Assembly (NCBI RefSeq): GCF_004138485.1
Contig: NZ_RYEV01000009.1
Location: 248,001 to 312,000, forward strand
Length of the DNA: 64,000 nt
Direction of reading: 5' to 3'
Source: Peristeroidobacter soli
Lineage (GTDB): Bacteria > Pseudomonadota > Gammaproteobacteria > Steroidobacterales > Steroidobacteraceae
The notes under the pieces: model-generated
What the model was told of the DNA's origin: nothing
Seen by the model: only the letters and a program-made list of their open reading frames with translations
The model's database searches: none
In this document: in pieces, positions 43,620-53,703 of the stretch
How the letters are laid out: each line of letters begins with the position of its first letter
How positions within the stretch are numbered: position 1 is the stretch's first letter
Made by a program: the position numbers and the translations under genes

Positions 43620-45542
43620 TCACCCGCTCCGAATGGCCGCGATCGCCTGCTTCGCCGCCCGTCGACCTTCAGTCGCGGCCCAACGCCAGTTCTGATGTCC
43701 GTTGAACTCGGAGTGTCCGAAAGCGATGCGACCGAATCCCAGGCGTGCAATCGAGCTCGGCGCCGGCTGCCCGCCGCGACCGAAATAGAATCCCGGCTGG
43801 GGGGCGACGAACGCGTGTCCCCAACGATTGAGAATGATGCCTTTGATATCGCGTCGCGCATCGAACCCCTGCGCGGCGAACATCGTTTGCAACTGCTCGC
43901 GAAGCTGCAGCTCGAACTGTCGGTAGTTCGTTCCGAACAATTGCGCCCTACCCGCGGCGGTCTGCGCCGCCAGCGGCAATCCGGCATGAGGGAAGCCAAG
44001 ATAGAACGTCAGTATCGCTGGATAGTTCGGATCGAGCGGCGGTGCCCGCTCGCCGACTCGCACCGACGATCGAATGTTGGTGAAGAAACCGAAGCCCTCG
44101 AACCAACGCGCGGCCGACACACCTAGCTTGTCCAGGAAGCGCCACTGCGAGACCGCCACGTTCGCAACCAGAATGGGCGCGTGGTGGAACTGCGCGAATG
44201 CACCGACGTGAGCCTCGGGAAGATCTCGAACGATCCGTCGCGTCACCCATGAGCCCGTGGACATCACGACCGCGCGGGCGCGAACACGTTGCAAACGTCC
44301 GTCACGCGAATAGATCACCTCGACGGTCCTGGCCGTTTGCGGATCGCCCACGTGTCGCACGGCCACTGCCGTGGACTGCAGCCGAATACGCAGCTTCGCT
44401 GTCGGGCTGTCGAGCGCGTCGAAGCGGACCTTGCCCGTGGCGATCGACACCAGGTCCTTGCCCCCTTCGATCGCGTCCGGCCGCAGCGCTTTGATGAAGT
44501 AGCGATACAACGTCGCATTGCCGCCGGGAAACCCCTCCAATGGATTGCCCAGCGCCGCGGCTTTGTCTTTCACCGTGCCCGGCATCGTCAACTGCTTCGC
44601 GGCGAAGGCGGAAATGGCGTCGCTGCCCACCCCGTATGCGCTCACCGCCAAGATCGGATCCACATAGCGCATCCCTGCATCGCCGACCCCATAGGCCGTG
44701 CGCAAGAACTCGGCGTAGCTGCGCTGATCCATCCATTCGTCGCTGGCCGCCTCGGCGACGACGTGAGCATCGCTTCTGTGCAAGCGAAGCAGGTCGGCAC
44801 GGGTTTCTGCGACGAGCGGCGTCCGTTGCAGCTCATCCGACCACATGTCACGCACCCAACCGCCACGCTCACCGTGCGTTCGTGCGTCGAAGTAATAGCC
44901 GATGGCAGCGCCGGTATCGCGCATCATGGGCTCGTAGTATTCGTTGGCGATGCGCACGCCGTCCGCAACGTTCGCGGGACTCGCGTGCAAGAACTCCGTT
45001 GGAATGCCGAGACGGCTCCACATCTCCTGAGCCAGGTTGGGGGCTGCGCCCGCCTCGACTAGCGGCGGCACGCGAAAGTTGTGCGAGCCTTGCGGGCCCA
45101 CCAGCCGATAGCCATCGACCTCCATCTCGTTCTGCCTCGCCGCGCCTCCGAAGATCGCGTGATTCTCCAGCATCAGGCAGCGGCCGCCGCTGCCTGCGTC
45201 GTTGAACTCCAAGGCCGCTGCCGCGCCGGCGAAACCACCGCCGACGATCACCAGGTCATAGAGGTCGTCGACCGCTCGCGCCTGCTCCAGTTTCTTTTCG
45301 AAAGCGCCATCGCGGAGCGCGTGCGCCGTGTTGACCACTGCTGCGGTGTTGCCGTTGGCCCGCGCGTAGTCGCCAATCCCTGAATAACCGCCCCAATCCG
45401 CATCGAGCCCTTGCGCTCCGGCGAGCGTCGGTATGCCCGGCAGTGCCGATCCGGCGGCCACCAGCGCGCCCCCGATGAAATCCCGGCGAGTGATCGCCTC
45501 ATCCAACCCCAGCCGTCGCGCAGACTCATCGCGATTGCCCAT
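43620..45542 (-). CDS. Tat-exported FAD oxidoreductase, spermidine-dehydrogenase-like
   Basis: 640 residues; AAGGGG site before ATG 45542. Twin-arginine signal ITRRDFIGGALVAAGSALPG near 17-36, then the FAD loop DLVIVGGGFAGAAAALEF (near 95). CLMLENHAIFGGAARQNEME and VGPQGSHNF resemble the LDNHDDFGGHARRNEF...GYGGSQS pattern of spermidine dehydrogenases and related amine-oxidising flavoproteins. Length also fits (about 620). The C-terminus has the second FAD contact (GRIAFGHSEFNGHQNWRWA). The amine substrate is inferred. Last gene of the minus-strand FecIR-receptor block. Confidence 0.7.
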   Translation of the reverse strand: MGNRDESARRLGLDEAITRRDFIGGALVAAGSALPGIPTLAGAQGLDADWGGYSGIGDYARANGNTAAVVNTAHALRDGAFEKKLEQARAVDDLYDLVIVGGGFAGAAAALEFNDAGSGGRCLMLENHAIFGGAARQNEMEVDGYRLVGPQGSHNFRVPPLVEAGAAPNLAQEMWSRLGIPTEFLHASPANVADGVRIANEYYEPMMRDTGAAIGYYFDARTHGERGGWVRDMWSDELQRTPLVAETRADLLRLHRSDAHVVAEAASDEWMDQRSYAEFLRTAYGVGDAGMRYVDPILAVSAYGVGSDAISAFAAKQLTMPGTVKDKAAALGNPLEGFPGGNATLYRYFIKALRPDAIEGGKDLVSIATGKVRFDALDSPTAKLRIRLQSTAVAVRHVGDPQTARTVEVIYSRDGRLQRVRARAVVMSTGSWVTRRIVRDLPEAHVGAFAQFHHAPILVANVAVSQWRFLDKLGVSAARWFEGFGFFTNIRSSVRVGERAPPLDPNYPAILTFYLGFPHAGLPLAAQTAAGRAQLFGTNYRQFELQLREQLQTMFAAQGFDARRDIKGIILNRWGHAFVAPQPGFYFGRGGQPAPSSIARLGFGRIAFGHSEFNGHQNWRWAATEGRRAAKQAIAAIRSG

Positions 45543-45615
45543 GCGCCCCTTGACCTCATTTCAAGCTAAAGCCGCTCACATTGTTAAGACAATCGAGACG
45601 CGAAATCCGGCGGCC

Positions 45616-47778
45616 TCATCTCATCGTGCGCTCGAAGAAGTCGAACACCTTGTCCATCGGTCGCGCTCGCGGTCCCACATGACCCGCTTCCGGGGCGATC
45701 GAGAACTCGACGTGCACCCCTTGCTCGAGCAACCGATAGCCCAGATCGATGATCCCCTCCATGTGCCCCGAGCGGTCCAGCTCTCCCATGGTGATGAGCG
45801 TCGGTGCACGCCAGGCCGCGATGTCGGCGGGGGCGGAGGAGCGAAACGCCAGCGCTTCGATTTCCATGCGCTCGGACAGTTGCATGGACTCGGGTGGCGC
45901 GTTGGCTCCGCCTTCATCGCGCTGGTCGAGCTTCATCTCGGTTACCCAGTCACTGACGCCGCTCAAGTGCGCGCCCGCTGCGAAGTACTGCGGCAGTCGG
46001 GCGAGTGCGAGCGAAACGATATAGCCGCCGTACGATCCGCCCATGATGCCGATGCGACGACCGTCCACGTCGTCGCGTCCCCGCAAATACAACGCCAACG
46101 CCTCGATGTCCTTGACTTCGCTGCCACCCGTGGCGCCGCGGCCTTCGGGCAGTCGGTACTCGATGCCATCACCGGTGCCGCCGCGGTAGTTCATTTCGAC
46201 GAATAAATAGCCGCGAGTGACGGCATACTGACCCAACGCGGTATAGACACCGTTGCCCGGAGAGACTCGCCCCTCGGGGCCGCCCTTGGCGGAAACGATC
46301 ACGGGGAATCCTGCTTTCGGGGGCGCCACGCGTGGCCGGAGGATCAGCTGTTGAGTGACGACACCGTCGGCGGCTCGCACCGGCACGACCTCTGTATCGA
46401 CGAATTGCTGCCATACCTGCTGTGTCCGCGCCGACGATTGCGTGTTCGACAGAGTGCGGGCTGACTTGCCCCCGGTCAGAAGCATGCGGCGATTCGGTAT
46501 GCGGCCCCGATCATTGCCTACATAAGCGATGACGCCGTTCGCGAGCGGCACCGGGCTGTGCTCGACGCCACTTCCGGATGTCAAACGCTCGGCTTGACCT
46601 CCGCCGAGAGAAACGCGCCACAGGTGCAAACGCGCCGGATCATCCACGTTCGATGCAAACACCACGCGACCGTCAGTACTCACGACAGGTTGCGCGACCT
46701 CGCCTTGTCCGGTCATCAAGGGGCGCGGCGCCCCACCCTTCACGGCAATGGAATAGGCCGAGATCCAGCCAGTCTTCTCCCAGGGGAACACGATGTGTCC
46801 CGATGCCGTCCAACGCAGCTGCGCCGCTTCGATGTTCGGTTCCATCCACGAGCCGATGCCATAGGGCACGAACACACTGCCGACACCTGCATCTGCCTGC
46901 CACAGCGTGCGGACGTTCTCGCTCCTGGCATCAGCGATCATCAGACGCCACGGTGCACCTTGCTTACGCGGCGAGAAGCGATACTCGCGCGTCCAGTTGC
47001 CGGGTACTCGAATGAACGCGAGTTCCTGTCCATCCGGTGACCACGTGGGCGATACGTCCCGAAAAATACCCGGCTGTAAGTAACGCGCCTTGCCGGTAGC
47101 CACATCGAGGATCGCCACGTAACTCTGCGCAGCCTTCCGCCAACTGACGTAGGCGATCTGGCTGCCATCGGGCGAGTACGACAAACTCGTGAGCTTCACA
47201 GCTGCATAGTGCTCGGCATTGTTCTCCAACAGCGCCCGGCGCGTGAGGCGCTCACCTTCCATCCGATACTCATAAACGACCGGGCCTTTGACCGCAACGA
47301 ACGATTGACCATTCGGTGCGAAGACGGGCTGTCCATAGGGAACGTCATCGCCAGTGGCCAACCGCCCCGTGCGCCCGCTCTGGACGTCGACTTGCCAGAA
47401 CTCTCTGCTGTCGTTCGCAGGGTAAGGACCGAACGCGGGTTGAATGGCGCCTCGCGTGTAATAGAGAGTCCGGCCCTCCGGCGAGGCATAGACCGCACTC
47501 GGTGCCACACCGTCCCGAGTCGCCACCAGATCACGCGGCTGGAAGGTCGGGGCGGTGGCGATGAGTAATCGCGAGCCTTCGATCCACGCCGCATAGTTTC
47601 CCGAAACGGGCGCGACAACGTCATTCGTCCTGGGCGAAAAGCCGGCATGCGCGGCGATGGACTCAGCCAGCGTGAACGACGGCTCGGCCGAGTACGCTGG
47701 CCCGCGCAGAGCCGCCGATATCGCGCAACAAGCGATCATTGCGCCATTTCTGAAGCGGCGGCTCCGTGAGCTAGTCAT
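45616..47778 (-). CDS. Exported S9-family prolyl oligopeptidase-like peptidase
   Basis: 720 residues. Signal peptide (MIACCAISAALRGPAYSA, cut near 30), an N-terminal beta-propeller with repeated SPDGxxIAYxS-type blades, and the C-terminal alpha/beta-hydrolase domain: VSAKGGPEGRVSPGNG, GGSYGGY (S582), GELDRSGHMEG (Asp) and PEAGHVG (His). The triad is complete. It lies 3 bp after the solute-binding protein gene. Family members cleave dipeptides from N-termini, cyclic peptides or isopeptide bonds of lasso peptides. Confidence 0.9.
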   Translation of the reverse strand: MTSSRSRRFRNGAMIACCAISAALRGPAYSAEPSFTLAESIAAHAGFSPRTNDVVAPVSGNYAAWIEGSRLLIATAPTFQPRDLVATRDGVAPSAVYASPEGRTLYYTRGAIQPAFGPYPANDSREFWQVDVQSGRTGRLATGDDVPYGQPVFAPNGQSFVAVKGPVVYEYRMEGERLTRRALLENNAEHYAAVKLTSLSYSPDGSQIAYVSWRKAAQSYVAILDVATGKARYLQPGIFRDVSPTWSPDGQELAFIRVPGNWTREYRFSPRKQGAPWRLMIADARSENVRTLWQADAGVGSVFVPYGIGSWMEPNIEAAQLRWTASGHIVFPWEKTGWISAYSIAVKGGAPRPLMTGQGEVAQPVVSTDGRVVFASNVDDPARLHLWRVSLGGGQAERLTSGSGVEHSPVPLANGVIAYVGNDRGRIPNRRMLLTGGKSARTLSNTQSSARTQQVWQQFVDTEVVPVRAADGVVTQQLILRPRVAPPKAGFPVIVSAKGGPEGRVSPGNGVYTALGQYAVTRGYLFVEMNYRGGTGDGIEYRLPEGRGATGGSEVKDIEALALYLRGRDDVDGRRIGIMGGSYGGYIVSLALARLPQYFAAGAHLSGVSDWVTEMKLDQRDEGGANAPPESMQLSERMEIEALAFRSSAPADIAAWRAPTLITMGELDRSGHMEGIIDLGYRLLEQGVHVEFSIAPEAGHVGPRARPMDKVFDFFERTMR

Positions 47779-47781
47779 GAA

Positions 47782-48810
47782 TCATTCTTCCTGCCACGCG
47801 CGCCAGCCGACTGCCCGATAGATCGCATCCGCCTCGTCGTAGTGATACTCGAGATCGTTCAAATTGATGTCGTCACGCTTGAACTCGCCGTAGGCCTTGA
47901 GCGTGGCACTGGGCTCGACATCGGCACGCACCGGATACTTGAACACGTGCTCGGACAACAACGCCTGGCCTTTGCGACTGAGCAGGAAGTTCACCAGCTT
48001 GAGCGCATCCTCCTTGCGCGTGGTGCCCGACCGAACACCAACACCCGTGACGTTCACATGCTGACCGTAGCCGTCCTGATCCAGCCACGCGACACCCACG
48101 GTATCCGCCAGCTTGATGCCCTTCTCTTTCTCGACACCCTTCGCGACCTGATAGGCGATGTAGTACGTATTCACGAAGCTGAGCGCCATCTCGCCGCTCG
48201 CGACACGCCAGATGTTGCCTGTATCGCCGCTGTACTGCGGGTTCGCCCCGGCATTGCGCCTGACCGAGCGCGCCCACTCGACTGCGGCATCGTGTCCCTC
48301 ATGGACAATCATCGAGGCCAGCAACGAGCGGTTATAAACATTGGCGGCCGAACGCAAGGCAACTTTGCCCTGCCACTTCGGATCCATCAGGTCGCGATAG
48401 CTGCGGATCTCATCCGGCTTCACCTGGGCCTTGTTGTAGATCACGGCGCGCGCACGCACTGCCACGCCATACCAATAGCCGTCACGGTCGCGCCAGCGCG
48501 ATGGCACGATGGCATCGAGCTCGGCGGACTTGATGGGCTCGAAATGATTGAATTTCTTGCCTTCGGTCAGGCCCTTGAAATCCGACACCAGGATCACGTC
48601 GGTGTCGAACTTGTCGTAAGCGTCCGTGACCACCACGGGGATGCCGCTCTGCTTGGTGAACGCGTCGATGACGGGGCGGAGATAAACAGCCTGGTGATAC
48701 CAGTTCACCGTCAGAGGCGGCTGCGCAGGTGTCGCACTCGACGCGCTGCCAATGCAACCCAGGCTCATGACGACACCGAGCAACGCCCGCCTCAACAAAG
48801 ATCGACTCAC
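47782..48810 (-). CDS. Iron-type ABC solute-binding protein, orphan (FbpA-like)
   Basis: 342 residues from GTG 48810 (GGAG upstream). Signal peptide SLLRRALLGVVMSLGCIGSAS. PLTVNWYHQAVYLRPVIDAF opens a type 2 periplasmic binding fold as in Fe3+-binding FbpA/FutA, which start with VYS.R and use tyrosines from both lobes. YWYGVAVRARAVIYNKA, ANVYNRSLLASM and NTYYIAYQ are the corresponding family blocks; the Tyr pair in TYY may coordinate iron. No permease or ATPase is adjacent, so it may chelate rather than feed a transporter. Confidence 0.82.
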   Translation of the reverse strand: MSRSLLRRALLGVVMSLGCIGSASSATPAQPPLTVNWYHQAVYLRPVIDAFTKQSGIPVVVTDAYDKFDTDVILVSDFKGLTEGKKFNHFEPIKSAELDAIVPSRWRDRDGYWYGVAVRARAVIYNKAQVKPDEIRSYRDLMDPKWQGKVALRSAANVYNRSLLASMIVHEGHDAAVEWARSVRRNAGANPQYSGDTGNIWRVASGEMALSFVNTYYIAYQVAKGVEKEKGIKLADTVGVAWLDQDGYGQHVNVTGVGVRSGTTRKEDALKLVNFLLSRKGQALLSEHVFKYPVRADVEPSATLKAYGEFKRDDINLNDLEYHYDEADAIYRAVGWRAWQEE

Positions 48811-48842
48811 TACTGACCACTCCACTGTGATGATTGAACAGA

Positions 48843-50414
48843 TCATCGAGCCGGCGCTCTGTTGAAGCGCTGGCCCCTGAGCTCCAGCGCCTGCGCCACG
48901 CCGTCCTGATCCGCTACGACACTGACGAGGTAAGGACCGGGGCGGATGCCCTGCCACGTGAGCTCGAGCGCTCCCGGCTGCAAAGCTCGCAGAGTGCCGG
49001 TACGCATCGGCCCTTGATCGACATGCAAGATGCCGTCGCTTGCTTGCGTAATGTGCATCTCGCCATATGCAGCGTGAACGTAAGTGCCCACATAAGATGC
49101 AGCGGTGATCGGCGACGGCTTCATCGGCGGCGTCGCGATCGGCGCGGCCGCCTTGGCCATGAAGGCCACTTCGTTACGCGTCCAGTGGTACGGAGCGATC
49201 TTGAGCGCACGTTCGATGATGTCCAACGCCAGGAAACGCGTGATATCCACCGTGCCATCGCCGGCGTTGGCCATGACCACGATGGCCAATCCATCGTCCG
49301 GCAGCACCATTACCTGGGAGCGAAAGCCGGCGGACTTGCCGGAGTTGTGGATGATGCGGTGGCCGAGATACTGGCTGATTTCCCAACCCAGGCCGTAGTG
49401 CCAGCCGAACTGGCTCGCACGACGCACATACTGCGGACCTCGCGTCACATCGGGGGTGCGCTTGTCGGTTCGATACATCACCGGCTTGCCCAGCGTTCGC
49501 ATTGCCTCGGTGCTGAGCACGCGCGTGCCATCGACGACACCATCGTTGAGATACAACTTGAGGTAGCGCGCCATGTCCTGCGCCGTCGACCACAACCCGC
49601 CGGAAGGCCCTGTGATGGAGCGGGCCCAGTGCATCGGACGCGCAGTGGTGCCGGCCAATGTGTGTGGAATGGCCACATTCATTGGCGTGCGCAGCGCCGC
49701 GCTACCGAGCGGAGGATGATCGATCTCACACGCACTACAAGGCGCCAGCTCCGAGGGACGCACGTTGTCGTCGAAGTCCGCGGTCGTGGCCTTCATTCCC
49801 AGCGGCTCGAGAAGATTCTTTTGGAGCACGCGTTTCCAGCCGCCCGAGCGGGCACTGGCAGCGACGCCCGCCGCCGAGAACATGAAGTTGTCGTAGACGA
49901 ACTCGGCGCGAAACGGTGCTTGCTGGGGCAAGTAACGCAGGCGCCCGATCGCATCCTCCAGCGTGACACCCGGAATATCATCCAACCAGTCGGTCGCCTC
50001 GACGCCGATGCGATGACTCAACGCGTCCTGCAAGGTCGCCTCGCGACTCACCCACGGGTCTTTGAGTTGAAACGACGGATATAACTCGCTCAGTCGATCG
50101 GTCCATCGCACCACGCCGCGATCGACCTCTACGGCGATGGCCGTGGCCATCATCGATTTTGTGATCGAATTGATTTTGAACTGCGTGCGTTCGTCCACCG
50201 GCTCGGAACTACCGGCGGAGCGCACGCCGAAGCCGTGCACATAGTCAGGGCGTCCTTGGCTGACTACCGCAATCGACAGTCCCGGGATACCCGACATCTC
50301 GAGTTGCTCTCTCACCGTCGAAGTGAGCCACACCGGATCGATGGACGCCGCCGATGCCGACGACATCAACCCGACGCTCATCGCCCAGCCGAGCGCGGTC
50401 TGCTTGAAACTCAT
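48843..50414 (-). CDS. Exported class C beta-lactamase-like serine hydrolase
   Basis: 523 residues from ATG 50414 (AAGGGGAG site). Signal peptide ends SSASAA near 23. Catalytic SxxK is SITK (S83, K86), YxN is YDN (174-176), and the third motif region reads HNSGKSAGFRSQ. This is the family of esterases, D-aminopeptidases and amidases related to AmpC. A C-terminal beta domain follows (about 415-523), as in D-aminopeptidases and EstB-like enzymes with lipocalin-like extensions. It starts 2 bp after the amidohydrolase stop. Confidence 0.9.
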   Translation of the reverse strand: MSFKQTALGWAMSVGLMSSASAASIDPVWLTSTVREQLEMSGIPGLSIAVVSQGRPDYVHGFGVRSAGSSEPVDERTQFKINSITKSMMATAIAVEVDRGVVRWTDRLSELYPSFQLKDPWVSREATLQDALSHRIGVEATDWLDDIPGVTLEDAIGRLRYLPQQAPFRAEFVYDNFMFSAAGVAASARSGGWKRVLQKNLLEPLGMKATTADFDDNVRPSELAPCSACEIDHPPLGSAALRTPMNVAIPHTLAGTTARPMHWARSITGPSGGLWSTAQDMARYLKLYLNDGVVDGTRVLSTEAMRTLGKPVMYRTDKRTPDVTRGPQYVRRASQFGWHYGLGWEISQYLGHRIIHNSGKSAGFRSQVMVLPDDGLAIVVMANAGDGTVDITRFLALDIIERALKIAPYHWTRNEVAFMAKAAAPIATPPMKPSPITAASYVGTYVHAAYGEMHITQASDGILHVDQGPMRTGTLRALQPGALELTWQGIRPGPYLVSVVADQDGVAQALELRGQRFNRAPAR

Positions 50415-50416
50415 TG

Positions 50417-53400
50417 CTACTCCCCTTCGGCTGCGGCATGTCGCCACCACCATTGCTCACCGAGTGAGCGGCGCCGTGGCCACACCTCGTTCATGGTGTT
50501 CGCCTCATACAAGCGCCCATCCTTCATCACGTGGCTGATCGTGGCGGTGTTACGAATGTTCTCGAGAGGATTGCCCTCCAGAATCTGCAGGTCGGCGAGC
50601 TTGCCCACTTCGATGGAACCCAAATCCCGACCGTGACCGATCGCATCCGCGCCGAACTTCGTGGCGATGCGCAGAACATCGAGTGCGGGGACGCCTCCTT
50701 CGGCGAGCAGCCACATCACCCAATGCGACCCGAGCCCCGGCAAGTTACCGTGCGAGCCGAGCCCCACTCGCCCTCCAGCCGCGACGATGCGAGCAGCTTG
50801 CGACGCCAACACTCGCGATTCGTTCTGGTTGGGATGGGATTGTGTGACCCCGCGCAAGAACACAGCGTCGATCTCCTGATGCGGATAGAAGCGCTTGAGC
50901 TTCGCGTCCGCATGCCAATCGCGTTCCAAATAGAACGGCTCGCTGCCGTTGGTGTTCTGCCCGGCCGCGAGCGTCGGCGTATACGTAATGCCGCTGATCG
51001 CAAACAGCTTGATCACGTCCTCATAGAGCGCCGTCGTGGTCGCGCTGTGCTCCATGCCGCCGTAGCCATCGAAGAGTCGGGTGAGCGCCGTCTTCAGATC
51101 GCGATTTGCCTCGAATGTCGGCGCAAGGCGTGCCTCACGCGCCGCCGCCATGAGCAGCTGACGTGACTTACGATCGCCATGGATGGCGTAGTCCTTGAGC
51201 GTTTCGGTGTTCCAGAACTGCACATAGCGTCGCGTCAGCAATCGCGCATCCGCTTCGGTCTCCGGCAGGTCGGCCAGAAACACGCCGCGACCCGTGCCAA
51301 ACACGCGCGGCCCCAAGATGGACCCTGCCGCCACGCGGTCGGAGTACGTCAGAAAATCTGATGTTTGTGTCTGCGGATCGCGGATCGCGGTGACGCCATA
51401 CGCGAGATAGCTCTCATACTCCCACACCTGCTGACGATGCACGCCGCGCGGCGTGAACACATGACCATGAATATCGATATATCCAGGCAGCACCGTTTTG
51501 CCACGAACATCGAATCGATGCGCTGTCGACGGAATCGTGACGGTGCCGCTCGGGCCTAGCGCGGTGATGCGGTTGTCAGTGATGACGATGTCTGCGCTCT
51601 CGATGACCTGAGCCTCGCGCATGGTGATGACTCTGGCGCCAAGCAGCGCGATGACACCTCGTGACGTCTCGCGTGGCAACTCGACCTGGAGCGATATGGA
51701 AGTGAGCGCCCGCGACTGGGGCACATTAAAATCGTAGCGATATAACGTCGAACTGAGTGCCCAGCTCAACACGCCGCCGTTCGCGCTCCATTCCAGAAAA
51801 TCCGCACCCTCACGCGTCAATCGAGTGGCGCGCGCGCCCGCCGCATCACGCGGCAACAGGACGGGCTCCGAACGATCTGGCGCAACAGCGTCGACAGGCG
51901 CGATCCAGATCTGCCCGTTCACCAGCGCCGCGACACGCTTGCCACTCGGATCGAGCAACATCTCCGTGGCGAGGTCACGATCGCCACCGCCCCAGGCGAG
52001 CGCATCGATGCGCGCCATGGCTTTTCGATCCGTGCCATCGAGCGATACCGAGACCAAGCCGTCCACCGGGTCGAGGAACGACACACGACTTGCATCGGCC
52101 GTGAAATGCGGCTGCCCGTAGGACGCCTCCGCCGTAACGGGCGCGTTCACATAGGAGACGGACTGGATATCACCCCGCCCCTGCGTTGGAACTGCAATGA
52201 GCTCCGGACTCTGCGCACGCCGGAAATTCTTCATCTCGTTGTAGAACGTTTCGCGCTGCTCGCGCGGACCGCGCCGTGCAATCACGTACCGCCCATCCGG
52301 GGAGTAAGCGATCTTCTCGTAGAATGCACGAGCCTGCGTCAAGCGCTCGGGTTGCGAGCCTTGCGCCACGCCGATACGCCAGATATCTCCCCCTTCGAGA
52401 TCATTCCAACTGACATAGGCAACATCGCGGCCGTCGGGCGACCATGAAGGGAAGAACACGCCGTCCTCCCCGGTCGGTAACTGACGTGGCTGCGAGCGGT
52501 CCGTGAGGGATTGGATCCACAAGCGGCCCAGCGCACCGAACACCACCGACTTGCCATCCGGTGAGATCCGGGGCGTTTCGATTCGTCTTGCGCGCACCGC
52601 GCCCTGAGGAATCGAATGCTCGAAACGCGCGGCTGGCGCCACCCCGATATCGACGGCCGCTTCGAACGGAATTGGCGTGACGTGCCCGTCGGGCACGGAG
52701 ATGCGCCACAGCTTGCCGTGAAAGCCAGCGATGAGTGCACGGCTGTCCGGCGCAAAAGCCATTCCAGGTAGCAGATCGCGCCGGAACGACCAGCTTTGTT
52801 GCTCGTCCCGGTCGAGCGCTGGCTCCAACGTCGTCGAGTCGCCCGAGGCCCGTTCCAACAGTTTCAGTTGAGTGATGCCGTCGATACGCGTGCCATAAGC
52901 CGCATATCGCCCATCTGGACTCAGCGTGGGGCGCATCGCGCTGCCACGTTCGTTGGTCATCTGGGTGATACGTCCAGTGGTCAAGTTGACTTCGGCGAGT
53001 TGCCATCGTCCGTAGGCGGACCACGCATCGGACAGGCGCAGCGAGACGTAAGCGAGGTTCGCTTGTGCGCCGAACGCCACGCCTGTCATGGCCGAGGGTC
53101 GTAGCGATCCGCGCAAAAGAACTTCGTTGGCTCGCTCATCGCCCGCGTCGAACGTGAGTTGTCGCTCACTGCCCGGCGCGGACGGGTCGAGTGCGAACAG
53201 TTGATAGTTCGCCGTATGATCCAGAATCTTCGTGCTCTTCGACACGATCACTTGCGCGCCATCCGGCGTCCATGCCGGCGAGATGAAACTGGTGTGCCGC
53301 TCGTCCGTGAGCGCGCGCAGGTTTTCCCCGCTTGGGTCCATCACCCAAACATTGTCAGCACCGCCGCGATCGCTGACGAATACGATCGCCTTGCCATCCG

Positions 53401-53701
53401 GCGAATAGCGCGGTTGCGAATCGAACGCCGTGCCCGAGCTGATCCGCCGCGCAGTGCCACCCGCCAGTGGCAGCGCATAAAGATCTCCCAGCAGCTCGAA
53501 CACGATGTCGCGACCATCAGGAGACACATCGAGCGACAGCCAAGTTCCCTCCGAGAGTGTCGCTCGCCAGCGATGCTCCGGCTCCCTCAAGGAGCTGGAC
53601 ACCGCCGACGCCAGCGCCTGATGGCCAACGATGGCGAACAGCAGGGCGCAAGCGACCCGGCGCGCGACATTGCGCGCCGTTGCCGGGCATCGTAAGGGCA
53701 T
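50417..53701 (-). CDS. Exported TolB-propeller/amidohydrolase fusion
   Basis: 1094 residues. Signal peptide (VARRVACALLFAIVGHQALA), then a long beta-propeller region (about 45-690) with many PDGRxxxF/Y blades, and a metal-dependent amidohydrolase (about 700-1080). The metal site shows HGH (H745, H747) in PGYIDIHGHVF, FEANRD and VGLGSHGNLPGLGSHWVMWL (the latter is usual for this subfamily), and IGHGRDLGSIEVGKLADLQIL closes it. Similar fusions act on dipeptides or other amides. Start 2 bp after the TonB receptor stop. Confidence 0.88.
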   Translation of the reverse strand: MPLRCPATARNVARRVACALLFAIVGHQALASAVSSSLREPEHRWRATLSEGTWLSLDVSPDGRDIVFELLGDLYALPLAGGTARRISSGTAFDSQPRYSPDGKAIVFVSDRGGADNVWVMDPSGENLRALTDERHTSFISPAWTPDGAQVIVSKSTKILDHTANYQLFALDPSAPGSERQLTFDAGDERANEVLLRGSLRPSAMTGVAFGAQANLAYVSLRLSDAWSAYGRWQLAEVNLTTGRITQMTNERGSAMRPTLSPDGRYAAYGTRIDGITQLKLLERASGDSTTLEPALDRDEQQSWSFRRDLLPGMAFAPDSRALIAGFHGKLWRISVPDGHVTPIPFEAAVDIGVAPAARFEHSIPQGAVRARRIETPRISPDGKSVVFGALGRLWIQSLTDRSQPRQLPTGEDGVFFPSWSPDGRDVAYVSWNDLEGGDIWRIGVAQGSQPERLTQARAFYEKIAYSPDGRYVIARRGPREQRETFYNEMKNFRRAQSPELIAVPTQGRGDIQSVSYVNAPVTAEASYGQPHFTADASRVSFLDPVDGLVSVSLDGTDRKAMARIDALAWGGGDRDLATEMLLDPSGKRVAALVNGQIWIAPVDAVAPDRSEPVLLPRDAAGARATRLTREGADFLEWSANGGVLSWALSSTLYRYDFNVPQSRALTSISLQVELPRETSRGVIALLGARVITMREAQVIESADIVITDNRITALGPSGTVTIPSTAHRFDVRGKTVLPGYIDIHGHVFTPRGVHRQQVWEYESYLAYGVTAIRDPQTQTSDFLTYSDRVAAGSILGPRVFGTGRGVFLADLPETEADARLLTRRYVQFWNTETLKDYAIHGDRKSRQLLMAAAREARLAPTFEANRDLKTALTRLFDGYGGMEHSATTTALYEDVIKLFAISGITYTPTLAAGQNTNGSEPFYLERDWHADAKLKRFYPHQEIDAVFLRGVTQSHPNQNESRVLASQAARIVAAGGRVGLGSHGNLPGLGSHWVMWLLAEGGVPALDVLRIATKFGADAIGHGRDLGSIEVGKLADLQILEGNPLENIRNTATISHVMKDGRLYEANTMNEVWPRRRSLGEQWWWRHAAAEGE

Positions 53702-53703
53702 CG